A stretch of DNA of 13,774 nt from Physocladia obscura (taxonomy: Eukaryota; Chytridiomycota; Chytridiomycetes; Chytridiales; Chytriomycetaceae). Positions within the stretch are counted from its first letter, which is position 1; the number at the start of each line of letters is the position of its first letter. The stretch covers positions 1-13,774 of the forward strand of contig JADGJH010000853.1 of assembly GCA_027596945.1 (NCBI GenBank), in the 5' to 3' direction. The notes under the pieces were generated by a model. That model did not search any database, was not told where the DNA came from, and saw only the letters and a program-made list of their open reading frames with translations. Made by a program: the position numbers and the translations under genes. Below, in pieces: positions 1-9,826 of the stretch.

Positions 1-365
1 CTAAATTATACTTTACTGTGCCAATTCCACTAGTTCAAGTGAATCTGCCTTCACAGGATTCAACACAAAGTTAATTAAGAGTCCCAAACAGAACATACAA
101 AGACCCAGATCAGAAACAACAGAAAGAAGCCCTTAAACCTTCAAAGACAAAGAACTGTACAGAAATTTATTTTCTAGTACTAAAAGAACAGATAGAACAA
201 AGTTCAAAGAACAAAATTTTATTTTTTGTCGAAATTAAATTTTCTGTCAATTAAATTTATTTTCAATTAAATTTTGAAGAAATTTCATTCCAAGGAAACA
301 ATAGAAAGAACCAAATAAAGAAAGCCATATAAAATCTAGAAAATAAAGAAAAGAAAGAGAAAATA
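1..365. other. A-rich non-coding leader with no recognised gene
   Basis: This stretch is strongly A-rich on the plus strand and contains many stops in all frames. It precedes the gag-like remnant that starts at 366 and could be its untranslated leader, but I see no long terminal repeat, primer-binding site or target-site duplication to prove this. Only one CpG is visible (near 230). The only clear structure is the 16-bp repeat at 233-280. Confidence 0.4.
233..280. repeat. 16-bp tandem repeat, three copies
   Basis: The core aattaaattt occurs at 233, 249 and 265, exactly 16 bp apart. The three units (233-248, 249-264, 265-280) share the first ten bases and differ in the last six. Function is unknown; slippage in AT-rich DNA is a sufficient explanation. 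Confidence 0.75.
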
Positions 366-775
366 ATGGCTGAGGCTAAACTGAGAATCCTACCTTTCTC
401 ATTTGACCAATTTGTGTGGAAGGCATTCAAGGACAAACTTATTGAAAAAGTCTTTGGATTTGGAAATATTCATAATTATTATGAAAGCAATCCAAATAAT
501 AAGAAACTGGAATCACTAGAGAAGGTAGTTCCTACTAAGGATGAAATTATTAGTGATCATGGCAATAAGCTAGAAAACTTGCAAAAGAAACGAAAAGAAA
601 AAGAATAAATAGTGTGAGCATTGAAGAAAAGAATAATAATAATGCTTCTACTACTAATAAGAAACAAGATAATTCTGGTAGCAAAAGTAAATTTTATAAT
701 ATCAGTTGTCAAATGCAAGGTCATTATCCATAGTGAAAGCAAAAGTAACGTTAGTTGGCTAAAATTTTTACTTTA
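366..775 (+). pseudogene. decayed gag-like zinc-knuckle protein fragment (probable LTR retrotransposon)
   Basis: An 80-codon open frame starts with ATG at 366 and ends at TAA 606-608. Its N-terminal part (MAEAKLRILPFSFDQF, then a WKAFKDKL segment) is reminiscent of Copia-type gag, and the rest is charged and Lys-rich. The reading continues directly behind the stop in a shifted frame (from about 612) with an Asn/Ser/Lys-rich linker. It then reaches CQMQGHY at 707-727, which fits the second Cys, Gly and His of a CCHC knuckle (CxxCxxxGHxxxxC). A TAG follows at 731; one base later the frame resumes as SESKSN, where a Ser codon (agc) stands where the last Cys (tgc) would be. The first Cys position also reads Asn. 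The knuckle is therefore broken at both ends and the gene is not functional. No protease or reverse transcriptase follows. The gag assignment rests on the partial knuckle and composition, so it is tentative. Confidence 0.42.
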
Positions 776-838
776 GAGCACTTGTTTCCAGTTTTCAATT
801 GTAGGTAGTATATCATGGCAAACTTCGCACATAAGCTT

Positions 839-984
839 GCAGTTTAATAACTTTACTGAAGCAAAAGAGCTTAATGCAGTTGCAGAGTCTCTCAAGTGTT
901 CAAAAGTTCACAAGGAAATTGTGTTACAATTACAAAAGTTTGGTAAACCAGATCAAATTTCTCAAAATCAAAGTATTAAGTAAA
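839..984 (+). pseudogene. short open coding-like remnant of unknown type
   Basis: From about 839 a stop-free frame of roughly 48 codons reads FNNFTEAKELNAVAES, then a Lys/Gln-rich helical stretch (KEIVLQLQKFGKPDQ), and ends at TAA 982-984. There is no ATG at its beginning. It lies downstream of the gag-like remnant and may be part of the same dead element. It meets the 3' end of the spherulin-4 gene, which comes from the opposite strand. I do not recognise the sequence. Confidence 0.25.
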
Positions 985-1014
985 TGCTTTAAGGTTTTCA
1001 AAAAACAAGGTTAA

Positions 1015-1851
1015 TTATGGTTTTGCGTTTAATCTGCAAACCAGACGTGTCTCTTGGGCCCAATATTTTGGCAATTCTCCCCATACATTTGCAGGGACAG
1101 TTAAGTCTGTCACATAAATATAATCTACCCCAAACGTAATCTGCGCCTCTTCTACAGTTTTTTCCATCTCACTGACTGATGCAACTCCATGAATCAAATA
1201 CCAAGTTTTTGCGCCTTTCGCATGTGCCGCTTCGGTTGTCGCCAAAATCTCGTGCGCCTGTTGTTTATATGCCACATACTTGTTTTCAACAACAAGTAGA
1301 ATATCGCCTGACCGCAATCCATCAACAATAGCCGGATTAGCAACGCCTACATTAAACGCGATTGTGGTCTTTATCGTTCCGTTCCGCCGAACAACTTCCC
1401 TCAAACTAGCGAACTCTCCGCTAAATACTGTAACGTCCCACTCCTTTGGCGCAACTTCGTCGAAAAATATTCCGGCTATAGCTTCCACTCCGAAGGTTGC
1501 GAAATACCCAGCCACTTGCGCTTCAATACGTTCCCATGTTTGACACCATACCGTTGATTCCGCTCCTATATGGTTAAAATAAGCTGTAGGCACGTATCCA
1601 AATACTAGCAAGCCGCGTGCGTTGAGTTCTGATACCAAGTTGGTATAGAGGCACGCGTTTGCGGATATCTCGTTTGTTGATTGGCCGGCAAGAATTCCAT
1701 TCTCGGGGTTAATTACTACAATCGATCCACTTGGAATTTGCTGATATTGCGTTATTGGGTCCGGCCAAAAGTACGCCGGTACGCCGAATACGATTTTCCT
1801 ATGCATGCGGCTTTTGCGGTTATGTGACGTCAGTTTAAAAAAACCTTTCAT
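1015..1851 (-). CDS. spherulin-4-like protein (GH135-type glycoside hydrolase family)
   Basis: A single-exon gene for 278 residues, ATG at 1851 and TAA at 1015-1017. It matches the spherulation-specific family 4 (Spherulin4): an opening beta strand VFGVPAYFWPDP (21-32), VINPENG (46-52), FGYVPTAY (84-91), the signature GIFFDEV (127-133) and AFNVG (165-169). Family members are TIM-barrel proteins. Aspergillus Sph3 (GH135) of this family hydrolyses galactosaminogalactan, and its acidic pair lies in the same FFDE position (here Asp131-Glu132); Glu189 in VVENKY is a candidate third acidic residue. That this protein has the same substrate is inference. Unusually, no signal peptide is visible: the N-terminus is short and basic (HNRKSRMHRK). 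Met16 is an alternative start that would place the domain near residue 5. CpG content is high, unlike the flanking transposon DNA. MED31 ends 32 bp upstream on the same strand. Confidence 0.9.
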   Translation of the reverse strand: MKGFFKLTSHNRKSRMHRKIVFGVPAYFWPDPITQYQQIPSGSIVVINPENGILAGQSTNEISANACLYTNLVSELNARGLLVFGYVPTAYFNHIGAESTVWCQTWERIEAQVAGYFATFGVEAIAGIFFDEVAPKEWDVTVFSGEFASLREVVRRNGTIKTTIAFNVGVANPAIVDGLRSGDILLVVENKYVAYKQQAHEILATTEAAHAKGAKTWYLIHGVASVSEMEKTVEEAQITFGVDYIYVTDLTVPANVWGELPKYWAQETRLVCRLNAKP

Positions 1852-1882
1852 TTTTACTCATAGTTCTCAAATATATTTGATT

Positions 1883-1888
1883 TTTATT
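1883..1888 (-). terminator. AATAAA poly(A) signal overlapping the MED31 stop codon
   Basis: On the minus strand the MED31 end reads GAA TAA AAA, so a perfect AATAAA spans the stop codon at 1884-1886. Only 32 bp separate this stop from the spherulin-4 ATG, so cleavage 10-30 nt downstream would fall in the gap or at the next start. Use of the signal is inferred, not shown. Confidence 0.4.
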
Positions 1889-2532
1889 CCCGTTCAGGCA
1901 AACCACCATGCTGCTTCAAATATGCTTTCAACTCAATAATGCTCAAGTTTAATCGGACTTCGGTCTTTCCATCTTCAAGAGCAGCCTCTTTTTGCTGCTG
2001 GAATATAACGCGACGCTCATGGTTTCGCCAATGCTGCCAATGAAAATATTCTTTTTGATGAATCAGCTGCACTGTACTTTCAAGCGCTACAGCTTTTCGG
2101 AATGATTCGTGTTGCAAATATTCGAGGATTTCAAGGCAGTATGGATATCTGTACATTATTAATTTCTAAATGAATAATACGTGACAAACTGTGTTTTTCT
2201 TTTTCGTTTTGGTTGAATTGTGTACATGACAAGTTGGGCATATTCTGGTTGCTTCCAGTACAACAAATATTTGAGATAGTTCAGGAATGCAGGATCATTG
2301 AAGTACTGATGCTGCGCGAGAACTGTTTTCAGCGGTCGTGTTTTGTTACCATTTAAGAAGTACGTCCTCTTTCTGTTGATTACTTACACTGCAAATACTT
2401 TGGATTTGCGAGACATTGCACGAATTCAAGCTCGAGAATCAGGCGCCGCTCATCAGCAGAGCTTGTGCTCATGTCCACTTCCGGTCCGGAATCGACAAGA
2501 ATCGGAACTTCAACTTCAACTTCCACTTCCAT
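1884..2532 (-). CDS. MED31: Mediator of RNA polymerase II transcription subunit 31 (MED31/Soh1), three exons
   Basis: Exons are 2532-2388, 2322-2226 and 2148-1884, giving 168 residues. Introns are 2387-2323 (65 bp, GTAAGT...CAG) and 2225-2149 (77 bp, GTACAC...CAG). With these junctions the protein aligns without gaps to MED31 from LELEFVQCLANPKYLQFLAQ (33-52) through YFNDPAFLNYLKYLLYWKQP (55-74), YPYCLEILEYLQ (82-93), FRK (97-99) and the hallmark FHWQHW (116-121). MED31 is a small, highly conserved subunit of the Mediator middle module that links activators to RNA polymerase II in the nucleus. The N-terminus begins MEVEVEVEV, encoded by a GAAGTT-type hexamer repeat, before a poorly conserved linker; Met21 is an alternative start. 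The residues after 121 form a charged tail. All family-defining positions are intact, so the gene is likely functional. Confidence 0.95.
2506..2529 (-). repeat. hexamer repeat encoding (Glu-Val)4 at the MED31 N-terminus
   Basis: Codons 2-9 of MED31 are four GAA-GTG/GTT pairs in a row, a coding microsatellite directly after the start codon. Such runs change copy number easily; it lies outside the conserved Mediator fold. Confidence 0.7.
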
Positions 2533-2594
2533 TTTTGGAATTTGTCTGCTGAGACCAAAATGTAATCTCTGCAGAAATATAGAAATGATTTGGA

Positions 2595-2850
2595 AGATGA
2601 ACTGAATTCTTTAATGAAAACAGATTCAAAATCTAAATCAGCAGAGACCTATCCTTTCTGTTATTAAAAATAAGTTATATGTACATATAAACTGGAAGAA
2701 TTTATGTGTGAAGGAAAATGGTTGAGAAAGTTGATTGTTTCTTTTTTGTATTGAAGGATTTTGAGTGATGAAAATCAATAATGAAGAAAAGAGAATTTCA
2801 CTGAAAATCCTTAACATATACAATCATAATATAGATTGTAACAAATGAGG
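2595..2850 (+). repeat. diverged dispersed repeat, copy A
   Basis: This segment resembles 12315-12601 in the same orientation. The clearest match is ggattttgagtgatgaaaat near 2756 against ggattttgaacaatgaaaat near 12505. It continues through a matching ACATATACAATCATAA-like and AGATTGTAACAA-like tail (2812-2845 against 12568-12600). Upstream, gatgaactgaattctttaat (2598) pairs with gatgaattcactctttattg (12326). The copies are heavily diverged with indels. No coding capacity was recognised. The copy begins just upstream of MED31. Confidence 0.6.
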
Positions 2851-2879
2851 ATGAAACACTTTTTAAGTCATTGTGACTA

Positions 2880-3530
2880 GGGTCTCTGTGTCTGTTTTGC
2901 TGTTTAATTGATGATATACTGAGTCCATAGCTGTTTCTATCTTCATTGTCTTCGGAGCCATCCTAGATGCTAACACATTTTTCATTGTTTTTTGAGGCTG
3001 TGCATTCCCACCTCCTCCATTGTCACTTCTATTTCAGGCTCCAAATCTTCCTGCTCCAATGCAACACAACCTGATAACCTCTCCTCAACAAATTTCCAGA
3101 ATCTTTTGGCTTGCTGGACTAAGAGTCTCCTGTCAGTTTTGGATGTTCAGAAAGGTGTCAATCACTGACTGCAAAAACTGAGCAGATTTATGATGGTTGT
3201 TATTGAGACCATCATTGAACTTCACCTGCACACAAAAAGTTGGCTGAAGAGGAGATGAAAGGACACAAAAGGAAGCATGTATTATAAATGCAGTAGTTTC
3301 TCATGCAGCAATAAGTTCAACAGCAACAACTGCTTGCCTTTCTGAGGGCAACTCTCAAAGGAAAGAACTTTGCTGGGAGCAGTGGTGGAAACAATTGTAG
3401 GCAAAGAATAAAAAGATTATGGTTTCCAGTTTGATTTGGTTTATATCATGTTTCTTTATTGATATTCACTAAATACAGTGTTAATTTGACTGATTTCCAA
3501 CAGTCTCAAGCAAAAATTGTACAGTTGAAA
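2880..3530 (-). pseudogene. CpG-depleted decayed coding-like DNA, probably transposon
   Basis: On the minus strand, short coding-like runs are visible in shifting frames. One is a stretch around 3230-3150 that reads VKFNDGLNNNHHKSAQFLQS; another, around 3090-2985, is acidic (ALEQEDLEPEIEVTMEEVG). Frameshifts and stops interrupt them. They lie downstream, on the same strand, of the PIF/Harbinger transposase and could belong to the same dead element, but I cannot assign a family. Nothing else was seen here. Confidence 0.25.
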
Positions 3531-3540
3531 TATGTTCACC

Positions 3541-4310
3541 AATTATACACAACAAAGGTTTGGGCTGTATGGTCATTTGCAGAGTAGCTGTCAGTATGGC
3601 TTTTCAATTGCTATCATCCCCATTCTGCAGCTTGCCTTACCCTAGTGACTGCTCCACTGACAATCTCTGCAGTTGCATTCTCATTTATTGGAAACTTCTT
3701 GATGTCTCCATTTTTGAGTGGTGGATTAATTTGATTGAATCCCTATTTGCTAACAGGGAATGCAGAATCAGCAAGAACTTCATGATTTTAAAGACTGAAG
3801 TGAGGATCAAGTAGGCAAACACAAAAGTCATGGTTGTTGCCACTATAAAATTTTTTAGCAATCATGTACTAATAACTGAGTGTACCTGCCATTCCATGAT
3901 TCAAGACAGTTATGTCTTGCCCATACAATTGTCCTGTCTACACCAAAGCACAAACTCCTGTGGCAAACACATAATGCAACCATCCATTATGCGCATTTTG
4001 AATATCAGTGCTGGTTAGATCCCTGCATATGCAGATTGTTTCTGTAAATAAAGCCCAATCAGTTCCTTGTTATTAACCTGAACTGACTATTTTTGTTGAT
4101 TTTTCAAAGATGGCCACTGAATTTGTGTTTTGACCAGCTTGCACAATGTTGTATTATAAAACTTTCAACCTAATTTAGTGTATCACAAATAGCTGATGGG
4201 GATACAGAAAATTTTGCAAAGAGTTTTAAGCTCCATTGTCCCTGTTTCATTCAAATCAGTTAAGTATAATACATTGAATGTTGTTACTAGAGTAGAAATG
4301 CAACAGAAGT
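3541..4310 (-). mobile_element. PIF/Harbinger-type (DDE_Tnp_4) transposase fossil
   Basis: Reading the minus strand downward, with several frameshifts and stops, the order of motifs fits fungal PIF/Harbinger transposases. There is an N-terminal helix-turn-helix-like part near 4240-4150 (LCKIFCI.PSAICDTLN), a QIQWPS segment near 4120 and GVDRTIVWARHNC near 3940-3905. The block NCLESWNGRYTQLL follows near 3910-3870 (consensus NCPGSWNDG), then VLADSAFPVS near 3778-3750 containing a catalytic Asp. PLKNGDIKKFPI and VRQAAEWG lie near 3720-3616, and EKPY-QLLCK after that. The stops in the last part are TGA, as expected from CGA by CpG decay. No intact frame remains. I could not find convincing terminal inverted repeats or the TTA/TWA target duplication, so the ends are approximate. 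Confidence 0.8.
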
Positions 4311-4380
4311 CCCAAAACTTTTTTGCAAGCTTGTGAGGGTGACTGCATTTTCTTAGCACCAAAAAACACTGTAGTGTTTT

Positions 4381-4406
4381 TCAAACTCTTTCCTCAAACT
4401 CTTTCA
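4381..4406. repeat. 13-bp tandem duplication
   Basis: tcaaactctttcc at 4381-4393 is followed immediately by tcaaactctttca at 4394-4406, differing only in the last base. It lies upstream, on the minus strand, of the PIF/Harbinger fossil and is probably a replication-slippage product. Confidence 0.7.
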
Positions 4407-5230
4407 AGACAAAACAAGGTCTATCAAGAGAGGTGAGCTGAATGAAGACTTGAATCCTTTGTGCCATCAAACCTGATTTATATAGTGTGTGCCAAACACT
4501 GAACTCAGAGCATTCAAATAGGCTGTGGTGATATATAGCAAAATTTATGTTCTGAACAGTTCCAGTTCAATTTCAAGCCTGTTTGGGGTCTAGTGAGTGT
4601 GAAAGGTATAAAAATTTAAACTACCTTTTCTCTTTCCTCTGCTAATAGTGGTGATGCCTCACTGCAACCATTAGTGCCTTCAATTTCATTACTAGATTTG
4701 GGTGATTTTTTGTTGTCTGGCCACCCACATTTTCTCCAACATTTGATGCAACATTTGCCTCAACATTCAACAGAACATTTTCTTCATTTCTTTACTTTAT
4801 TATTGGTTTTGGTTTTATTAAACAAAATAAAGTCTTAATTAAGTATTAATATCTTCTCTTCAACTTCAGCTACATTCATACTTCTATCTTTAACTCTTGT
4901 CATTTAGTTCTGAGATAATAAGTATTGAATTAGTTGACTCAAACTGCTACAGCTATGCAGAACCTTCTACTATTTCTACAATTTACTGGAACCTTAACCT
5001 TGTTTCCCAGCTATCATTCAAAATTTACTTCAATAATATGCATATTTAATATCTGCATTCCTACCCACAGATTAATAATTTCTTGTCAGTGTATCAATAG
5101 TTTGTTATAGATACCACACAATGTAAAGTACATATACATAAGTTTTGATAATCAGACAATACCCATTGTGCCCGAGTCTCACTCCACCATCTCTGTGGCT
5201 ATGCCCCAAATATCTTCATAACAATTGAAT
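4407..5230. other. intergenic DNA without a gene, with one coding-like minus-strand stretch
   Basis: Apart from the 12-bp repeat at 4727-4786 no gene is supported. On the minus strand about 38 codons stay open at 4738-4622 (WRKCGWPDNKKSPKSSNEI, then an acidic, Ser-rich part). This could be an N-terminal piece of the dead PIF/Harbinger element. From 4790 to 5230 I see only AT-rich, CpG-poor sequence. Confidence 0.4.
4727..4786. repeat. 12-bp tandem repeat, five units, able to encode (Asn-Val-x-x)n on the minus strand
   Basis: Five consecutive 12-bp units begin at 4727, 4739, 4751, 4763 and 4775, each opening with ACATT. On the minus strand one frame reads ENVLLNVEANVASNVGENV with no stop, a four-residue repeat. 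The stretch lies just upstream of the PIF/Harbinger coding remnant, so it may be a low-complexity N-terminal linker of that element. Confidence 0.75.
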
Positions 5231-5233
5231 GAC

Positions 5234-5239
5234 TTTATT
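5234..5239 (-). terminator. AATAAA poly(A) signal downstream of homocitrate synthase
   Basis: AATAAA on the minus strand lies about 95 nt after the homocitrate synthase stop codon (5332-5334), next to a run of about 14 A residues. Position and sequence fit a 3'-end signal; usage is inferred. Confidence 0.4.
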
Positions 5240-5331
5240 TTTTTTTTTTTGTTGCAAGATTTTGGAAATGTCAAACCAAATCTGATTTACTCACAGATTC
5301 ATTTCATGACTGTATGATTAATAAATTTAAA

Positions 5332-7378
<2,047 letters not shown>

Positions 7379-7418
7379 CTGCAAAAACAGCCAATTTTCT
7401 GCAAAAACAACCAACAAT
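7379..7418 (+). repeat. left terminal inverted repeat of the pogo-type element
   Basis: It begins ctgcaaaaacagccaatttt and repeats itself as ctgcaaaaacaaccaacaat 20 bp later. Its reverse complement matches 8421-8460 at 35 of 40 positions. Confidence 0.75.
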
Positions 7419-7483
7419 ATTCAATTTTTTAAATTAACTGAGCAATCATCCACCTCACAATCCTTAACTTCAAGAATTGGGCC

Positions 7484-8443
7484 ATGAAACATACACAAAA
7501 GCAACTTAGCAAATTTGACCCAGAAGAAACAAGGAACAAGTGAGTTTTTAGGGAAATATATGCATATTTCAAAGCAGTCAGATCAGCATATATCTATATT
7601 TCAAAACATTCAGATCATTCACGTGAACTCCAAAAGTTAACTGATACAGATGAGATTGTTGTTGTCTTATTCTCACAAGCACATGCATTGTCTTGCCATC
7701 AAATAGGACAAGTTGATTTCATCAATTTTGTAACAAGATACTATACCAAAACATAAGGAGAAATAGGATGGTCAGCAAAGAAGTGGTACCAAGATTCTTA
7801 GAAAGACCCAAAAACTTAATTGCTTTCAAGAGTTTGAAAGCAATCACTGTAGCACAAACTAGCCCACTTACCCTTGAGTCTGTTAAGATATGGGTTAATT
7901 GCTTTGAGTGCTGGGTTTTTGAGAAAGGTGAGAGTGTCAAAAACATCATCAATGTTGACAAGATGAGAATAAAATTGGAGAATGACAATTCACAATCAAA
8001 AGCACTTACAAACAACATGATTGCGTGTCCAAATGAGTTTCATGGTGAATATAGTTTATTTGCCAGTTTTGTGCCATTTGTGACTGCATGCAGTGAGAGA
8101 GTAATGTTCTTTCACTGAAATTTGGAAACATCCTGTTACCTGACAAGGAATCCAGATTACAAAGTGAAGACAATACTCCTATATTTGTCACTTACAGCAA
8201 GACTGGATATTTGACTGAGACTCAACGGTTGTCTGTTTTGAGGGAGCTAAAAAAGTATGGTCAGTTTTGCATGGTGATTTCAACTTTTTTGTTGTACAAT
8301 ACAATAATCTAGGAGTTTACAAGACAATGGATATTCACAGAGTGTTTCAAAATTGCTATTGACAGATTCTTTCTTCCTGCAAACACTACACACGTTTTGC
8401 AGCCATTGGATTTGTTAGTCTTTGTTGGTTGTTTTTGTAGATA
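7484..8443 (+). pseudogene. pogo-type DDE_1 transposase pseudogene
   Basis: Coding homology begins at ATG 7484 (MKHTQKQLSKFDPEETRNK, then TGA) and continues in frame as REIYAYFKAVRSAY and ELQKLTDTDEIVVVLFSQAH. It goes on to GWSAKKWYQD near 7765, the CENP-B/pogo-like WxxxFLxR region. After a frameshift 7780-8118 reads on as NLIAFKSLKAITVAQ, SPLTLESVKIWVN, IINVDKMRI (where the first catalytic Asp is usual) and FHGEYSLFASFVPFVTA. Another shift gives KFGNILLPDKESR, YSKTGYLTETQ and LSVLRELKKY, followed by NLGVYKTMDIHRVFQNC. The last block is FLPANTTHVLQPLDLLVF (about 8371-8424), the usual DDE_1 signature. At least four frameshifts or stops are present. The protein stops short of a normal C-terminus because the right inverted repeat starts there. 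Confidence 0.85.
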
Positions 8444-8460
8444 ATTGGTTGTTTTCGCAG
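8421..8460 (+). repeat. right terminal inverted repeat of the pogo-type element
   Basis: The sequence tttgttggttgtttttgtag and the 20 bases after it are the reverse complement of the left repeat with five mismatches. The same two-unit internal structure is kept. The end of the transposase coding remnant runs into it. Confidence 0.75.
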
Positions 8461-8739
8461 TCACTCAATGTCTAAGAATTTTTTTCCATAAATTCAAACT
8501 TTCTTTTTTTATTTTGTTTCATTTTATTTCATTTCACTCCAGTTGGAAGAAAATTCAGTCAAAAATCAGAAAAAACAGCTATAAATTCTAACTAAAAAAT
8601 AAAAAGAAACAAACTAAAAAAAGACAAATTTTTTTTTTTTAATTGGCATTGTTAGGGGGAAACACAAGATATACCAAAATGAACAATTAAAAAGCAACAC
8701 AGTGTGAGTGGAAAAATACAACAAGCCCAATAATAAAAT
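8461..8739. other. AT-rich spacer without a gene
   Basis: Only homopolymer-rich DNA is visible, including a T run at about 8629-8640. No motif or coding homology was found. Confidence 0.4.
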
Positions 8740-9240
8740 ACAATGGTACAAAGAAAATTGAGAGCAATGCAAATTAAAAGTGGTAAGAATTGAGATGGGC
8801 AAGAATCAATGGCAATATGATGAGAATCAAGAATTTTAAGAAACACTGTAATAAACTTTATGAGTTTCAGTAAAAACTGTCTTTTATTTGATGCAACAAT
8901 AAAATAATAATAATTCTGTTTGTAAACCAACATATCTTTGTGTGTTTCAGTAAAAATTGTAAAACATCACCAAGATAATTTCCTTTGTTTAAATACCCAT
9001 TTTTTTCTTGAAAAATTTTGAAACAATTTTTGCAACTCATCATATTAATTTTTCCTTATCTTTCCTCTTTGAACCTTTTACTGTTTCATCAATGAAAGCA
9101 ATGAAAGTAGAAAACAATATGACTAAAATTGAAAGGAATACAACCAGAATCAAAAGAAACACAAAGAGAATCAAGAGCAATGCAGCAAGAGCCAAACACA
9201 ACATGAAACAAGGTTGGTGAGAATCAAGATCAACCTGCAC
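8740..9240 (+). repeat. degenerate 21-bp repeat region encoding basic heptads
   Basis: The best part is 9116-9199, four 21-bp units (9116, 9137, 9158, 9179), each beginning AAT/AAC. They translate as NMTKIER, NTTRIKR, NTKRIKS and NAARAKH; a fifth partial unit follows. Similar but looser sequence (for example aaaattgagagcaatgc near 8753, against aaaattgaaaggaatac near 9125) occurs at 8740-8850, so the array was probably longer. A frame open from ATG 9008 to TGA 9218 includes it, but there is no sign that it is a gene. Confidence 0.55.
8856..8965 (+). repeat. pair of short direct repeats 81 bp apart
   Basis: gagtttcagtaaaaactgt at about 8861 and gtgtttcagtaaaaattgt at about 8942 match at 17 of 19 positions, with further similarity on the left (ctttatg against ctttgtg). 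They may be remnants of a larger duplicated unit. Confidence 0.5.
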
Positions 9241-9439
9241 AAAGTGGCAAGAACCAAATAAGTGATGGAAAGGCAGGGCCCACAGACATCAAAAAAGAGT
9301 AGCATGTTCAGAAAAGCAGAGGAAAAGATGGAGAACTAAAGTGAAGAGTATATAATTAGTAAGTTGTTGAGTGTTGCAGAGACCCAAACCTCAGTTTTGT
9401 TTCCTTGTTGAAAAATAAGAAAAAGATTAAAATATTTTG
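9241..9439. other. purine-rich spacer without a gene
   Basis: The stretch is rich in A and G on the plus strand and contains no recognisable coding or structural signal. Confidence 0.35.
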
Positions 9440-9580
9440 AGTCAATGACTTTAGTTAACTCACTGCTGACTCTATCAATTCTACTCCAACTCAACTCTGA
9501 CTCAAGTCAATGGCCCAAAATTTGAGTTGACTCAGCCATGACTAGACTTGAGTTGTTGACTTGTTTGACTTGGGGACCCT
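9440..9580. repeat. segment rich in TGACTC/GAGTTGAC-like hexamers
   Basis: Many overlapping forms of TGACTCAA, AACTCA, GAGTTGAC and TTGACTTG alternate on both strands, for example cccaaaatttgagttgactc near 9516. A shorter segment of similar composition lies at 7215-7310. It looks like a decayed hexamer-based repeat rather than a regulatory site. Confidence 0.45.
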
Positions 9581-9711
9581 CTATTTACAGCCAACATCAT
9601 ATCCAAAAACAATACCACAACTATCAAATTCAGAATTTAATTAGTTAATAAAATTATCAGCATAAATTATTTATTCTCACTTTACATCTTTGTTGTTTGT
9701 AGATTTAGCAA

Positions 9712-9733
9712 GGAAGAAAGAAAGAAAGAAAAA
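9712..9733. repeat. (GAAA)n microsatellite
   Basis: About five GAAA tetramers in a row, with minor interruption at the left. Confidence 0.8.
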
Positions 9734-9826
9734 CAAGCCATAAATTCTACAGGAACCTTTTACTTGCATCTGGCAGTGCCTGTTGACCTCCAGCATATTG
9801 TTTTACATATGCATGTCTCTGAAAAT

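Larger units (their letters stand above)
7379..8460 (+). mobile_element. truncated pogo-type (Tc1/mariner superfamily) DNA transposon
   Basis: The element is bounded by 40-bp imperfect inverted repeats (7379-7418 and 8421-8460; 35 of 40 positions match) and encloses a decayed DDE_1 transposase on the plus strand. Each inverted repeat is itself two 20-bp direct units. A full pogo-type transposase normally continues well past the LQPLD motif, but here the right repeat begins within about 10 codons of it. The copy has therefore lost the 3' part of its gene. A TA target duplication could not be placed with certainty because the outermost bases of the repeats are diverged. Confidence 0.75.

Noticed and set aside
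1280..1543. Plus-strand 87-codon frame inside spherulin-4
   Set aside because: Shadow of the well-supported spherulin-4 gene on the minus strand.
3560..3814. Plus-strand 84-codon frame beginning with ATG
   Set aside because: It is the antisense of the PIF/Harbinger transposase fossil, whose motifs (VLADSAFPVS, VRQAAEWG) are clear on the minus strand.
5237..5251. A-run downstream of homocitrate synthase as a sign of retroposition
   Set aside because: The gene has five introns, so it is not a processed copy; T runs are common in this AT-rich DNA.
8614..8933. Hydrophobic minus-strand frames as membrane proteins
   Set aside because: Their Phe/Leu/Ile/Cys-rich translation is what A-rich, CpG-poor non-coding DNA gives when read antisense; no ATG context or motif supports them.
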